A stretch of DNA of 16,352 nucleotides from JACQHC01 sp035559715 (GCA_035559715.1 DATMAW010000028.1:1-16352); one strand, 5' to 3'; counted from the stretch's first letter, positions 7,396-16,000 are shown. Numbers and translations are program-made. The notes: generated by a model from the sequence alone, not told the origin.

Positions 7396-10155
7396 CGACG
7401 TCTGCCGTACGATCTTGCCATCCGCGTCAATGATCCGGATCTCTCCGAGCCCCAGTTCCCGGATCCCCGCCTCGATCTTGGATCGGTCACCCACGATGAC
7501 CCAGACGAGCTGGTCGGGCTGAACGAATCGCTGGGCCAGCGCGTTGACGCTGGTCGGCGTGAGGGAGCGGACCCGCTGGGCGTAGGTCTCGAAATGGTTG
7601 TCCGGCAGGCCGAACTGTACGATCTCGTGCACTGAGCTGAGAACGGCGCTCATGGTTTCCCACTGGCCCGGCAACGTGAGCGTGAGATTCGCCTGTGCCA
7701 TCTGGAGCTCGTCCTGCGTGACGGGCCTGTCACGCCGCACGCTGCGCAGCTCGTTCAGCACTTCCTGCACGGACTCCTTGGTCTTGTCCGTCTGCACCGG
7801 CGCGATCGTGATGAACGGCCGCTGGCCGCGTGCGTCCCACACGAGCGTGGAGGCGCCGTACGACCAGTGCTTGTCCTCCCGCAGATTCATGTTGATGCGC
7901 GACGTGAACTGGCCGCCCAGCAGCGAATTGAACGCCTCAATGGCGATTTCGTCCGGGTTCGCCTTGGGAGGAGCGAGATGCCCCGCAATGATCACGGACT
8001 GCTGTGAACCCGGTCGGTCCAGCAGGTACACGCCGGTGTTCGCCGGGCGCGACACGGCCGCGATGTTTTTCTGCGGGGTCTCGCCGCGCTGCCAGCCGCG
8101 GAACAGCCGTTCCACCCTAGGGCGCAACTCATCCAGCGTGATGTCGCCCACCACCACGAGCGTCGCCTTGTTCGGCTTGAACCAGGTCTGATGGAACTTG
8201 ACGAGGTCTTCGCGGGTCATGGCGCTCACGGACTGTTCCGTGCCGGAGCCGGTGAGGGGCATGCCATAGGCGTGCCGTTCGCCGTAGATAAGCGGCGGGA
8301 ACACGCGCAGCGCCATCTGTGTGGGGTTTACCTTCTCGCGCCGGATGCGGGCGATCGTCTCCTGCTTGAGGCGCTCGAAGTCGCTCTGGGGGAACGACGG
8401 GTTCAGCGCCACGTCGGCGAAGATGTCCAGGGAGGGGTCCAGGTTCTCCTTCAGCGCCGACAGCGACACCGTGGACACGTCGAGATTGGAGCCCGTGGTA
8501 AGCGTGGCGCCGAGCAGTGCCAACTGCTCGCTGATCTCGAGCGCCGATCGCGTTCTGGTTCCTTCGTCCAGCATCGCCATGGCAAGGCTCGCGGTGCCGG
8601 GGGTGGCGAACTGGTCGGCCGCGAACCCCGCATCCACCACGAGACGCATGTTCACCTGCGGAATGGAATGCCGCTGCGCCAGCACCAGCGTCAGGCCGTT
8701 CGTGAGCGTCGCCCGCTCGAGGCGAGGGAAGGCGGCCACGGGTGGCGTACCCGGCTCCGGCACGCGCGTCCGATCCACGGTGCTCTCGGCGGTCTTGTAC
8801 TGCGGGAACGGGTGTACCTCGAGCACGAACGCGCCGTCGGCCAGGTACTCGCGGGCGGCGCGCTGCACGTCGGCCGCGGTCATGGCCGCCACGCGCTCGA
8901 GGCGAACCTTGAAGTGATCGGGGCGGCCGGCGTACACCTGACCTTGCGCGAGCACGTCTGACTTCCCGCCGAAGCCGCCGATGCGCTCGATGCCGCGCAG
9001 GAAGGTGGCGCGGAACTGCGTCTTCACGCGCTGCAGTTCTTCAGCCGTGGGGCCGTCCCGCAGGAACCGCGCAAGCTCCTCGTCCATCGCCCGCTCCACC
9101 GCGGCGAGATCACCGCCGGGCTGAGCGGTGGCCCAGATCAGCACCTGTCCGCCGATTTCGCGCGCGTCAATGAACGCGGCGACGTCCGTCGCGATGCGGT
9201 CGTCGTACACGAGCCGCTTGTACAATCTCGACGTCTTTCCCGCCGCCAGGAGGTCCGTCACCAGATCCAGATAGTCGGACTCGGCGGATTTCCATTCCGG
9301 CACGTTCCAGACCTTGTAGATGCGGGCCTGAGGCACGCGGTCCTGCATGACGTGGCGATGCGTGCCGCTGCGGCGGGCCACCCAGATCTGCTGCTTCGCG
9401 ATGGGCGGGCCGGACGGAATGTGCCCGAAGTACCGCTCCACCTTCTGTTTCGCGGTCTCCGCGTCAATATCCCCGGCCAGCACGATGACGGCGTTGGCCG
9501 CGCCGTAGTACGTCTGGAACCACTCCTTCACATCGTCCAGCGACGCCGCATTCAGGTCTTCCATGGAGCCAATCACGCTCCAGGAATAGGGATGGCCGCG
9601 CGGATACGTGTTTTCCGTGATGATGTTCCAGACCTTCCCGTACGGCTGATCCTCACCCTGCCGCTTCTCGTTCTGCACCACGCCGCGCTGCTCGTCGAGC
9701 CGTGCCTGGTCGATCACGCCCAGCAGGTGGCCCATCCGGTCCGATTCGAGCCACAACACCGCGTCCAGCGCCGACGTGGGTACGTTCTGGAAGTAGTTGG
9801 TGCGATCCTCGTTGGTCGTGCCGTTCAGGTCCGTGGCGCCGAACCGCTCGAGGGCCTGGAAGTAGTCGTTGTTGAAATGCTCCGAGCCGTTGAACATCAA
9901 GTGCTCGAACAGGTGGGCGAACCCGGTCTTGCCCGGCTTCTCGTTCTTGGAGCCCACGTGGTACCAGATGTTGACCGCCACGATGGGCGCCTTGCGGTCT
10001 TCGTGCACGATCAGCGTCAGGCCGTTGTCGAGCACGAATTTCTGGAACGGAATGTCGATCGCGGCGGCGCCGGTCGTCGCCTGGGCGTAGAGCGACGGTG
10101 ACACGGCGACCGTGAGCGCGGCCGCCCCTCTCAGCAAACGCATCATGCGAGACAC
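7378..10155 (-). CDS. M16 family (pitrilysin/insulinase-like) zinc protease, two-domain, exported
   Basis: A 925-residue periplasmic or envelope zinc metalloprotease. I use the GTG at 10155: it lies 6 bp after GGAGG (10162-10166) and opens a normal signal peptide, MSRMMRLLRGAAALTVAVSP, with likely cleavage after SLYAQA. An ATG at 10218 would overlap the upstream stop but places 21 unneeded residues before the signal sequence. The first M16 unit (about 36-450) has the inverted zinc motif H81-LF-E84-H85 with the third ligand most likely Glu163 (VVQNEKRQ). The second unit (about 485-900) lacks HxxEH, having AMLDEG at the equivalent place, but keeps the late LREDKHWSYGA segment with the Arg and Tyr typical of the substrate-binding half. 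This is the usual fused active plus inactive arrangement, thought to close as a clamshell on peptides. It follows the AI-2E gene by 59 bp and is probably co-transcribed with it. The 3' end is eroded by decamer repeats. Confidence 0.95.
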   Translation of the reverse strand: MSRMMRLLRGAAALTVAVSPSLYAQATTGAAAIDIPFQKFVLDNGLTLIVHEDRKAPIVAVNIWYHVGSKNEKPGKTGFAHLFEHLMFNGSEHFNNDYFQALERFGATDLNGTTNEDRTNYFQNVPTSALDAVLWLESDRMGHLLGVIDQARLDEQRGVVQNEKRQGEDQPYGKVWNIITENTYPRGHPYSWSVIGSMEDLNAASLDDVKEWFQTYYGAANAVIVLAGDIDAETAKQKVERYFGHIPSGPPIAKQQIWVARRSGTHRHVMQDRVPQARIYKVWNVPEWKSAESDYLDLVTDLLAAGKTSRLYKRLVYDDRIATDVAAFIDAREIGGQVLIWATAQPGGDLAAVERAMDEELARFLRDGPTAEELQRVKTQFRATFLRGIERIGGFGGKSDVLAQGQVYAGRPDHFKVRLERVAAMTAADVQRAAREYLADGAFVLEVHPFPQYKTAESTVDRTRVPEPGTPPVAAFPRLERATLTNGLTLVLAQRHSIPQVNMRLVVDAGFAADQFATPGTASLAMAMLDEGTRTRSALEISEQLALLGATLTTGSNLDVSTVSLSALKENLDPSLDIFADVALNPSFPQSDFERLKQETIARIRREKVNPTQMALRVFPPLIYGERHAYGMPLTGSGTEQSVSAMTREDLVKFHQTWFKPNKATLVVVGDITLDELRPRVERLFRGWQRGETPQKNIAAVSRPANTGVYLLDRPGSQQSVIIAGHLAPPKANPDEIAIEAFNSLLGGQFTSRINMNLREDKHWSYGASTLVWDARGQRPFITIAPVQTDKTKESVQEVLNELRSVRRDRPVTQDELQMAQANLTLTLPGQWETMSAVLSSVHEIVQFGLPDNHFETYAQRVRSLTPTSVNALAQRFVQPDQLVWVIVGDRSKIEAGIRELGLGEIRIIDADGKIVRQTSASDGR

Positions 10156-10161
10156 GGAAAA

Positions 10162-10166
10162 CCTCC
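10162..10166 (-). promoter_or_regulatory. Ribosome binding site deciding the protease start
   Basis: GGAGG on the - strand, 6 bp before GTG 10155. It supports this start over the ATG at 10218, which has no such site at proper distance and lies within the end of the AI-2E gene. Confidence 0.75.
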
Positions 10167-10214
10167 AACACGGTGGAATCACGTGAAATAGACGCTCGGA
10201 ACGCGGCAATGGTT

Positions 10215-11315
10215 TCATGACGATGGAACTGCGGGCTGCCCCGGGTCGCCCCTCCTCGCCTCCTCTCGGCCCTCCTCGCTCATCCCTCCTCGTCGTCCCT
10301 CCTCGGGTCCCGTGGCCGGTTCACTCCGTTCCACGTACTCTTCGCGGTACATCCGAATCAGCTCGAAGAAGTACGACAGGCTGAGCGGACCGATCAGGAT
10401 GCCCAGAACGCCGAAGTATCGTACGCCGGCAATCGCCCCCACGAGCGTCACCAGCGGGTGAATGCTTGCCCAACGACGATAAATCACCGGCCGCAGAACG
10501 TTGTCCACCATGCCGACGACCGCGACGCCCCACGCGACGAGCCCGATGGTGGCGGGCAGGCGCCCGTCCAGAGCGAGCGCAATGGCACCGGGTCCCCAGA
10601 CGAGCCCGCTGCCGACGAGCGGCAGGATCGCAAACAGCATCGTCACAAACCCCCAGAACAGCGCGCTGGGCAGCCCCAAGAACCAGAACGCAAGGGCGAT
10701 CAACAGGCCCTGAACCAGCGCGATCAGCAAGGTGCCGAGCATGGTGGAGGCGGTGACGTCGCGGAATCGCCGCCGCAGCTTCTCGGCGTTTTCGGCCGAG
10801 AAGGGGATGTATGGGCGGGCAAGCTCCCACGTCTCCTGCGGCCGAAGCAGCAGGAAGTACAATCCGAAGAATGCGATCGTGAGGTTGAGCGCGAGACGGG
10901 TTGCCGTGCCGATCAGACCGAACGCGCTGGATCCCAGCCATTGAATCACGTTTTCGCCCAACTCGGCCAGCCGGGGCCCCACGTGGTACTCGCCGATCTG
11001 CAGCTCGGAGAGCCGGCGGAGGATCGGGCTCTGGATCACTCCGCTTGCGATCTGTTGGGCCTGACCCACGATGATGCCCGCGAACGAGAGCCCGGGCACG
11101 AGAACCAGGAAAACGGCCAGCGCCGTCAACAGCCCGGCCGCGACGCCGGCACCCACTCGGCGGCGTAGCGCGTCGTTGACCGGGGCCAACGTCACGTACA
11201 GCACGACGCCGCCGATGAGCCCGGTGGCAAATGGAGCCAGCGCGATCGCGATCCCGGCGCCGAGTAGCGCGATGAGCATCGCGGCGCGCTGGCGATTGGT
11301 GTCGAGAAACGGCAT
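10215..11315 (-). CDS. AI-2E family (UPF0118) multi-pass membrane transporter
   Basis: A 366-residue inner-membrane protein of the AI-2E/PerM family. Characterised members include a quorum-signal exporter (TqsA) and Na+/H+ antiporters in halophiles, so the substrate cannot be told from sequence. Seven or eight hydrophobic segments are visible: about 12-30, 32-48, 56-82, 132-157, 192-215, 217-248, 255-272 and 288-320. Family marks are PLVGSGLVWGP (232-242), DNVLRP (271-276) and the long HPLVTLVGAIAGVRYFGVLG segment (286-305). Start ATG 11315; no convincing ribosome binding site precedes it. After residue about 330 the tail is hydrophilic Glu/Gly/Arg repeat, absent from typical members. It lies downstream of the barrel gene past a repeat hairpin, and 59 bp before the M16 gene. 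Its TGA overlaps an unused ATG of that frame by 4 bp. Confidence 0.95.
   Translation of the reverse strand: MPFLDTNRQRAAMLIALLGAGIAIALAPFATGLIGGVVLYVTLAPVNDALRRRVGAGVAAGLLTALAVFLVLVPGLSFAGIIVGQAQQIASGVIQSPILRRLSELQIGEYHVGPRLAELGENVIQWLGSSAFGLIGTATRLALNLTIAFFGLYFLLLRPQETWELARPYIPFSAENAEKLRRRFRDVTASTMLGTLLIALVQGLLIALAFWFLGLPSALFWGFVTMLFAILPLVGSGLVWGPGAIALALDGRLPATIGLVAWGVAVVGMVDNVLRPVIYRRWASIHPLVTLVGAIAGVRYFGVLGILIGPLSLSYFFELIRMYREEYVERSEPATGPEEGRRGGMSEEGREEARRGDPGQPAVPSS
10247..10307 (-). repeat. G-rich short repeats in the 3' end of the AI-2E gene
   Basis: On the - strand, GAGGAGGG or a close variant occurs four times at irregular spacing of about 11 to 16 bp. It encodes the tail PEEGRRGGMSEEGREEARRG of the transporter. 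This looks like repeat DNA that has grown into the end of the gene rather than a conserved domain. Confidence 0.6.
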
Positions 11316-11362
11316 GTGGACCGGTGGAGGTGGCCGGGGAAAACGTAGAGACAGAGGGGGGT

Positions 11363-11424
11363 GAGGGGCCAGGGGCCAGGGATCAGGTGTCAGGGGTCAG
11401 GTGTCAGGGGGCCCCTGGCCCCTC
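11363..11424 (-). terminator. Perfect 15-bp inverted repeat built of heptamer repeats; candidate terminator
   Basis: Reading the + strand, 11363-11377 (gaggggccaggggcc) is the exact reverse complement of 11410-11424 (ggcccctggcccctc). The 32-base loop holds further 7-bp units: six units run from 11365 to 11406 (ggggcca twice, gggatca, ggtgtca, ggggtca, ggtgtca). The structure begins 9 bp past the stop of the barrel gene (11434) and ends about 48 bp before the start of the AI-2E gene. Position suggests a terminator or RNA-stabilising 3' hairpin for the barrel mRNA. The lack of a U-tract directly after the stem makes classical Rho-independent termination uncertain. Confidence 0.6.
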
Positions 11425-11433
11425 CGCTTGATC

Positions 11434-14400
11434 CTAGAACGCCTGCGTAAAGGCGAACTGCCAGTGGCTGCCTTTGATGGGTCGGTCGAACGGTTTGACG
11501 TAGTCAATCTCGGCGATGGCGAAGCCCAGCAGGTTGACGCGCAGGCCCACGCCGGCGCTGGTCACGATGTCTCGCGTCCCGCCGGAGTTGAGCACTCCGT
11601 TCAGGAACCTGGGCTTCTCGCTGCCGGTCCAGGCGACGCCGGCGTCGAAGAAGCCAACGAGGTCCACGGGCAGCACGCCGAACAACCCGGGCCCAATGCC
11701 TAGCGCGCCAAGCGGTGGAAACCGCAGTTCGGCGTTGCCCACGAGGATCTTGCTGCCGATGAGCTGGTTGAACACCGGGCAGCGGTTCGCGAGCGTGGCG
11801 CCGACGCACTCGTAGCCGGAGAACGAGTTGAGATCGTAGCCGCGCACAATGCCGGGGTAGCCAAGGAACAGTGGGGAGAGGCGATTGTCATCCGCGCCGG
11901 TCCCATAGCGGCCATAGTGCATCAGGCGACCGGCAAGCGTGAACGGCCGCACGGGCATGACGTAGCGGCGGTAGTCCGCGAGTCCGTTCACGAAGTTGAT
12001 TGACCCGAACATCGGGGAAGCCTCGACGCGGTAGCGCTGTCCCAAGATGGGCCCGGTCCAGCCGAACGCGGCGTTGTCGTACACCAGGGCGGCGCTGGCG
12101 GACCCGAGATGGAGGCCCGCCGGGCTCGGTGGATTATCCACATTACGCTGGCTTTCACCCGTCGGCGACGTCACGATCGTCTTGAGCTCTTGGCTGAACG
12201 TGACGTTGCGATAACCGCCGCTGAACTCCACGCGCCGGATGCGGCTGAACGGGTAGGCGGCAAACCCTACGACGTCGCGGTTGTTTTGACGGTAGATGTA
12301 CGTCTGTTCGATCAGGTTGCCGTTCTGGTCATACCCGTAGGCATACGAGCCCGAGATGTATGGAATCTGCTGAACCGCCACGCCCCAGTTGAGCCGCCGC
12401 TCCAGGTTCTGGTAGCCCACGAGTGCCGCGACGTCTCGAAACCCGCCCTGCACCTGGAGCATCGTCACGACGTTGTGGGTGCCAAGCATGTCCGACCAGT
12501 AAAGCGAGGCTCCACCGGCGATGAACGTTCCGAAACGATCCGAGCCGAAGGTGAGAGATGGATCGCTCACGTAGTCCAGCGACAGGCCGGACCGGTAGGG
12601 ACGTGTCTTGAACCCCGCGGCGTCCGGCAGGCCGAAGAGCGGGTTCTCCAGCATGCCCACGACCTGCGACCGCTCACGCTGTGCCGGGGGAAGGCGGGCC
12701 GCGTTGCTGGTGGTCGTGGCGTCCACCCGCTTCCCGGCCAGGAGTTCGCGCTCGTCAATCCGGTAGACGTTGTGCGCGCCCCGCTCGTACGCGCTGAAGA
12801 AGACCTGCCCCGACTCGGAGGCGATGGACAGCGCCGGCGACAGCGCCGTGATGCCGGACACGCCGGTGAACAGGTTGGTGACCTGGTACACCTCTCGCGC
12901 GGCGAGGTCGAGCCGGTACACGTTGGTGACGCCCGTCCGATCCGAGAGGAAGTACAGGCTCCGCCCGTCGGGACGCCACTGCGGGTTGATGGCCTTGGCG
13001 CCCTCGAACGACCACAGGGACTCGATCTGACGGTTTGCCGGGTTGATCACCGCAAGCCCGTACTCACCGAACTTGAGGGTGGCGAGGTCCGTGGAGTACC
13101 GGTCCGTTACGAAGGCGATGCTCGAGCCGTCGGGACGCCAGGCAGGCTGCAAATCGGCGTACGGATCCTGAGTGAGCCGCAGCAGCGTGTCGGCCTGGAG
13201 ATCGTACATGAACAGGTCAGACAGCCCGCCCACGACGGCCGAAAACGCGATGTGCCGCCCGTCGGGAGACCACGCGGGGTTGAATACCTCGTCCAGCGCG
13301 ACCAATCGCTCCTCTCGCTCGAGCGCCCCCGTTTCCGCGTCGAAAATGGACAGGGTCGGCTTCCCGCTGCTGACTCCGCCCACCACGAACCGGCGGCCCG
13401 ACGGATCCCAGGCTCCGGCCGAGTTGATGAACTGGAGGCTCTCGAAGTGCGGGTCCACGGCGGTGCCAATGAGCTTGCGCTGAACTCGTCCGGCTTCCGC
13501 GTCCGCCACGTACACGTCCACCGAAAGCTGGTCCTTCTCGGACATGAACACGATTCGCCGGCCGTCAGGGTTCACGGCCGGGGCGATGTTCAGGCGGCCG
13601 CCGGTGATGCTTTCGTCGAGAATCACCTTGCCATAGGCTGCGGCCGAGTCGGTTGCGGCTCGCAACGGCTCAAACGCGCCGCGCATGGCGGCGTGCCAGG
13701 TCTTCGATAGAGAGTCGATCGGAACACCGGTGACGCGCTCGATGGCGAGAATGGCATCGCGCGTGCGCCGGGACGCCTTCAGGATTCTGCCGACCGCATC
13801 GTCACCGTACGTGCCGGCGATGTAGGACCAGACCGCCTGGCCCCAGCGGTAGGGGAAGTAGCGCGCGCTGTTGAGCTTCGTGATGCTGGGAAGGTCTTCC
13901 TTTCCCTCTTCGTCTTTGAGAGCGTCCCGCATCCACATGGCCGTATGTGCGTCCACCGGTCCCACCGACAGGTATTCCGCCATGCCCTCGATGAACCACA
14001 GCGGCATCCGCAACGCCACCGGGGCTGTGCTTTCGCTCACCCGCCCTGGATCACCGGTCATGTCGAACTGGAACGCATGGGCCAACTCGTGACCAAGCAC
14101 GTGGTCCGTCTCGGCGAGTGGACCCGCAAACGGCAACACCACGCGACGCTTGAATAGTTCCGTGACGCCGCCCGTGCCCTCGCCGATGTCACCCAGGATG
14201 GCGTTGGTCTGCTGGAAGTGCGGGTGGCTGGCGTAGAGAATGATAGGCTGGCGCCGATTCAGCTCATGATCCAGGAGCCGCGACAGCCTGGCATACCACC
14301 GCTCGGCCATCCGTCCGGCAAGCTCGACGGCGTCCTGCTCTTCGGGGTAGTAGTAGATGTCGAAGTGCTCGGTCTCGAGCACCCGGAACCGGAAGTTCTC

Positions 14401-14499
14401 GTACTGCACCTTGTTGCGCCCGAAGTACTGGGCTGAGGCCGTCCCGCTGAGCGCCGTAAGCACTCCAAGCACCAGCATGCCAATGATTCTCGTGTTCAT
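11434..14499 (-). CDS. Outer-membrane protein: gluzincin peptidase domain + PD40 beta-propeller + Omp85-like barrel
   Basis: A 1021-residue protein with three modules. A signal peptide (cleavage near Ala23, TASA/Q) is followed by a peptidase-MA-like domain, about 35-285, with H137-E138-LA-H141 and WFIEGMAEY, where Glu171 is the likely third zinc ligand; all key residues are intact. Residues about 295-585 form a PD40/TolB-type beta-propeller, with blade motifs DPSGRR (365), SPDGRH (411), RPDGSS (455) and RPDGRS (509) plus NPDGRR at 310. From about 630 to the end is an outer-membrane beta-barrel like the Omp85/BamA surface-antigen family: alternating beta strands, the YPGIVRGYD loop motif (VRGYD 885-889), and a C-terminal Phe as BAM signal. 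No POTRA repeats are present. The peptidase and propeller are presumably periplasmic. The start ATG has an ideal AAGGAG 4 bp upstream. Role is unknown: protein insertion, secretion or surface proteolysis are all possible. Confidence 0.93.
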   Translation of the reverse strand: MNTRIIGMLVLGVLTALSGTASAQYFGRNKVQYENFRFRVLETEHFDIYYYPEEQDAVELAGRMAERWYARLSRLLDHELNRRQPIILYASHPHFQQTNAILGDIGEGTGGVTELFKRRVVLPFAGPLAETDHVLGHELAHAFQFDMTGDPGRVSESTAPVALRMPLWFIEGMAEYLSVGPVDAHTAMWMRDALKDEEGKEDLPSITKLNSARYFPYRWGQAVWSYIAGTYGDDAVGRILKASRRTRDAILAIERVTGVPIDSLSKTWHAAMRGAFEPLRAATDSAAAYGKVILDESITGGRLNIAPAVNPDGRRIVFMSEKDQLSVDVYVADAEAGRVQRKLIGTAVDPHFESLQFINSAGAWDPSGRRFVVGGVSSGKPTLSIFDAETGALEREERLVALDEVFNPAWSPDGRHIAFSAVVGGLSDLFMYDLQADTLLRLTQDPYADLQPAWRPDGSSIAFVTDRYSTDLATLKFGEYGLAVINPANRQIESLWSFEGAKAINPQWRPDGRSLYFLSDRTGVTNVYRLDLAAREVYQVTNLFTGVSGITALSPALSIASESGQVFFSAYERGAHNVYRIDERELLAGKRVDATTTSNAARLPPAQRERSQVVGMLENPLFGLPDAAGFKTRPYRSGLSLDYVSDPSLTFGSDRFGTFIAGGASLYWSDMLGTHNVVTMLQVQGGFRDVAALVGYQNLERRLNWGVAVQQIPYISGSYAYGYDQNGNLIEQTYIYRQNNRDVVGFAAYPFSRIRRVEFSGGYRNVTFSQELKTIVTSPTGESQRNVDNPPSPAGLHLGSASAALVYDNAAFGWTGPILGQRYRVEASPMFGSINFVNGLADYRRYVMPVRPFTLAGRLMHYGRYGTGADDNRLSPLFLGYPGIVRGYDLNSFSGYECVGATLANRCPVFNQLIGSKILVGNAELRFPPLGALGIGPGLFGVLPVDLVGFFDAGVAWTGSEKPRFLNGVLNSGGTRDIVTSAGVGLRVNLLGFAIAEIDYVKPFDRPIKGSHWQFAFTQAF

Positions 14500-14702
14500 G
14501 ATGCTCCTTGGACTTCCGTGAGAGACCTCGCCCTAGAGGGTTGTACGCATTCTCCCACATCGAGTTCCGCAACGCACGTGCCATTCATGACCGGCCGATA
14601 ACATGGCCTTGTCAATGCAGTTGCGCATCCTCGCCCGTCCCCCCCACAGTCGCGGACGCCGCGGGGTGTCCCTCAAGATAGACAGCCTGTCCCTGATTAT
14701 GT
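14500..14702. other. Divergent intergenic region
   Basis: This 203-bp gap separates the divergent barrel and yheT-like genes and must hold promoters for both directions. Apart from the barrel ribosome binding site I cannot name convincing -35/-10 pairs, an operator or a small RNA here. The base composition is less G/C-biased near 14680-14705, where AT-rich TGATTATGTTTGG precedes the hydrolase gene. Confidence 0.4.
14504..14509 (-). promoter_or_regulatory. Strong ribosome binding site of the barrel gene
   Basis: AAGGAG on the - strand, 4 bp before ATG 14499. It is the clearest Shine-Dalgarno site in the window and fixes this start. Confidence 0.8.
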
Positions 14703-15695
14703 TTGGCTCTCGTGCAACGTTCCGCGTTTGTTCCGGCCTGGTGGCTGCCAGGTCCGCACGCCCAGACCCTTGCCGCGCGGCTCCTGCGAGATGGTCGCGG
14801 CGTCACGCTTCGCCGAGAGCGAGTGGACCTGGCGGATGGAGATTTTGTCGACCTCGACTGGGTTGACACAAACGATGTGCGGGACAAGGAGCGGGCGCTC
14901 GTCCTGGTGCTCCATGGGCTCGAGGGGTCAGCCCGCTCGAAGTACGCGCTGGAACTATACCGTCAGCTCGCTGCAGTCGGACTCCCGGCCGTGGGGCTCA
15001 ACTTCCGCTCCTGCAGCGGGGAATTGAATCGTGGCCCGCGGTTGTATCACTCGGGTGAGACCGGAGACCTGGCGTACGTCGTGGATCTGCTCTCGCGGCG
15101 GCTCCCGGGCTGCCCGCTTGGCGCGGCGGGCTTCTCACTCGGGGGCAACGTGCTGCTGAAATACCTTGCTGAGTCCGCGTCTCGGGCCATCGTTGCCGCG
15201 GCCGCCGTGTCGGTGCCGTTCGATCTCTCCGCCGGGGCCGACGTGCTGGAGCGGGGCTTCGCGCGAGTGTACCGTCGCTATCTCGTTAGCAAGCTCAAGC
15301 GCAAGGTGGCGCGGAAGGCGGCCGTCCTGGCCGGCCACATTGAGGTGGCTCGTGTGCTCAGGGCCAGGACGTTCCGTGAATTTGATGATGCGGCCACGGC
15401 GCCGCTCCACGGCTTTCGCAACGCCGAAGATTACTATCGCCGGTCCTCCAGCGGCCCCATGCTCGAACACATCGGCGTCCCGACGCTGCTGGTCCATGCG
15501 CTGGACGACCCGTTTCTTCCGGCCTCCGCCGTGCCGTGGGAGGCGGCCCGACGCAATCCTCACATCACACCGGTGTTCACCGAGCGCGGCGGTCACGTGG
15601 GATTCGTGGCCGGGCAACCCTGGTCGCCCGTGTTCTGGGCTGAGCGACGGGTCGCCGCGTTCCTATCGAGCCACCTGCTCACGGCCCACGCATGA
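14703..15695 (+). CDS. yheT: YheT-type alpha/beta hydrolase
   Basis: A 330-residue cytoplasmic alpha/beta-fold hydrolase of the YheT/COG0429 group (human ABHD1/3-like); natural substrates of bacterial members are poorly known, esters or lipids being likely. Visible marks: the N-terminal WWLPGPHAQTL (13-23) diagnostic of the group, HGLEGSARSKY (71-81) at the oxyanion region, NFRSCSGE (100-107; usually NFRGCSGE) and YHSGET, the nucleophile elbow GFSLGGN with Ser145, the acid in DDPF (Asp268 or Asp269) and His298 in GGHVGF. The triad is complete. The start is uncertain: TTG 14703 gives the longest form, GTG 14712 is nearly as good, and neither has a clear Shine-Dalgarno site. The stop overlaps the DUF971 gene by 4 bp (ATGA), so the two are translationally coupled. 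Confidence 0.92.
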   Translation: MALVQRSAFVPAWWLPGPHAQTLAARLLRDGRGVTLRRERVDLADGDFVDLDWVDTNDVRDKERALVLVLHGLEGSARSKYALELYRQLAAVGLPAVGLNFRSCSGELNRGPRLYHSGETGDLAYVVDLLSRRLPGCPLGAAGFSLGGNVLLKYLAESASRAIVAAAAVSVPFDLSAGADVLERGFARVYRRYLVSKLKRKVARKAAVLAGHIEVARVLRARTFREFDDAATAPLHGFRNAEDYYRRSSSGPMLEHIGVPTLLVHALDDPFLPASAVPWEAARRNPHITPVFTERGGHVGFVAGQPWSPVFWAERRVAAFLSSHLLTAHA

Positions 15696-16000
15696 ACCCG
15701 GCCCCAATTCCGCAGCGAATCCATCGCGGGGGCCGGGAGGTCATTGTCACGTGGGATTCCGATCACGTCGGCGCCTTCGACGCGCGCGTCCTGCGGTTGG
15801 CCTGTCACTGCGCGGTGTGTCGTGATGAAGTGTCCGGTCAACGGCTCCTCGATGAGTCCGCGGTGCCCTCCGACGTGGAAGCCAATGCGATCGAGCTGGT
15901 GGGTAGTTACGGGATCAAGATCCGGTGGTCCGATGGGCATGACACCGGGATCTACACGTACGAGTACCTGTGGCAGCTATGTCCGTGTGGGAAGCACTAG
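15692..16000 (+). CDS. DUF971 (GBBH-like N-terminal domain) protein
   Basis: A 102-residue protein, the full length of a stand-alone DUF971 domain, related to the N-terminal metal-binding domain of gamma-butyrobetaine hydroxylase. Visible family features are the start region with RGGREVIVTW, the segment LRLACHCAVCRDE with Cys38, Cys40 and Cys43, the strand IKIRWSDGHDTGIYTYEYLWQLC, and a final C97-x-C99 with His102. The two cysteine groups could bind zinc or iron (inference). In other bacteria the domain appears alone or fused to Mrp/ApbC-type ATPases and its role is not settled. The ATG overlaps the hydrolase stop in an ATGA, so expression is linked to the YheT-like gene. Confidence 0.9.
   Translation: MNPAPIPQRIHRGGREVIVTWDSDHVGAFDARVLRLACHCAVCRDEVSGQRLLDESAVPSDVEANAIELVGSYGIKIRWSDGHDTGIYTYEYLWQLCPCGKH

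Noticed and set aside
8191..8961. 256-codon + strand frame opposite the M16 protease
   Set aside because: No domain, and the - strand has an intact HxxEH protease.
10156..10218. ATG at 10218 as start of the M16 protease (4-bp overlap with the AI-2E stop)
   Set aside because: It puts 21 residues before a normal signal peptide, whereas GTG 10155 has GGAGG at 6 bp spacing.
12109..13710. 533-codon open frame on the + strand, antisense to the barrel protein
   Set aside because: It lies wholly inside a gene with clear peptidase, propeller and barrel motifs; its Arg/Val/His-rich translation shows no domain. Long antisense frames are common in GC-rich genes.
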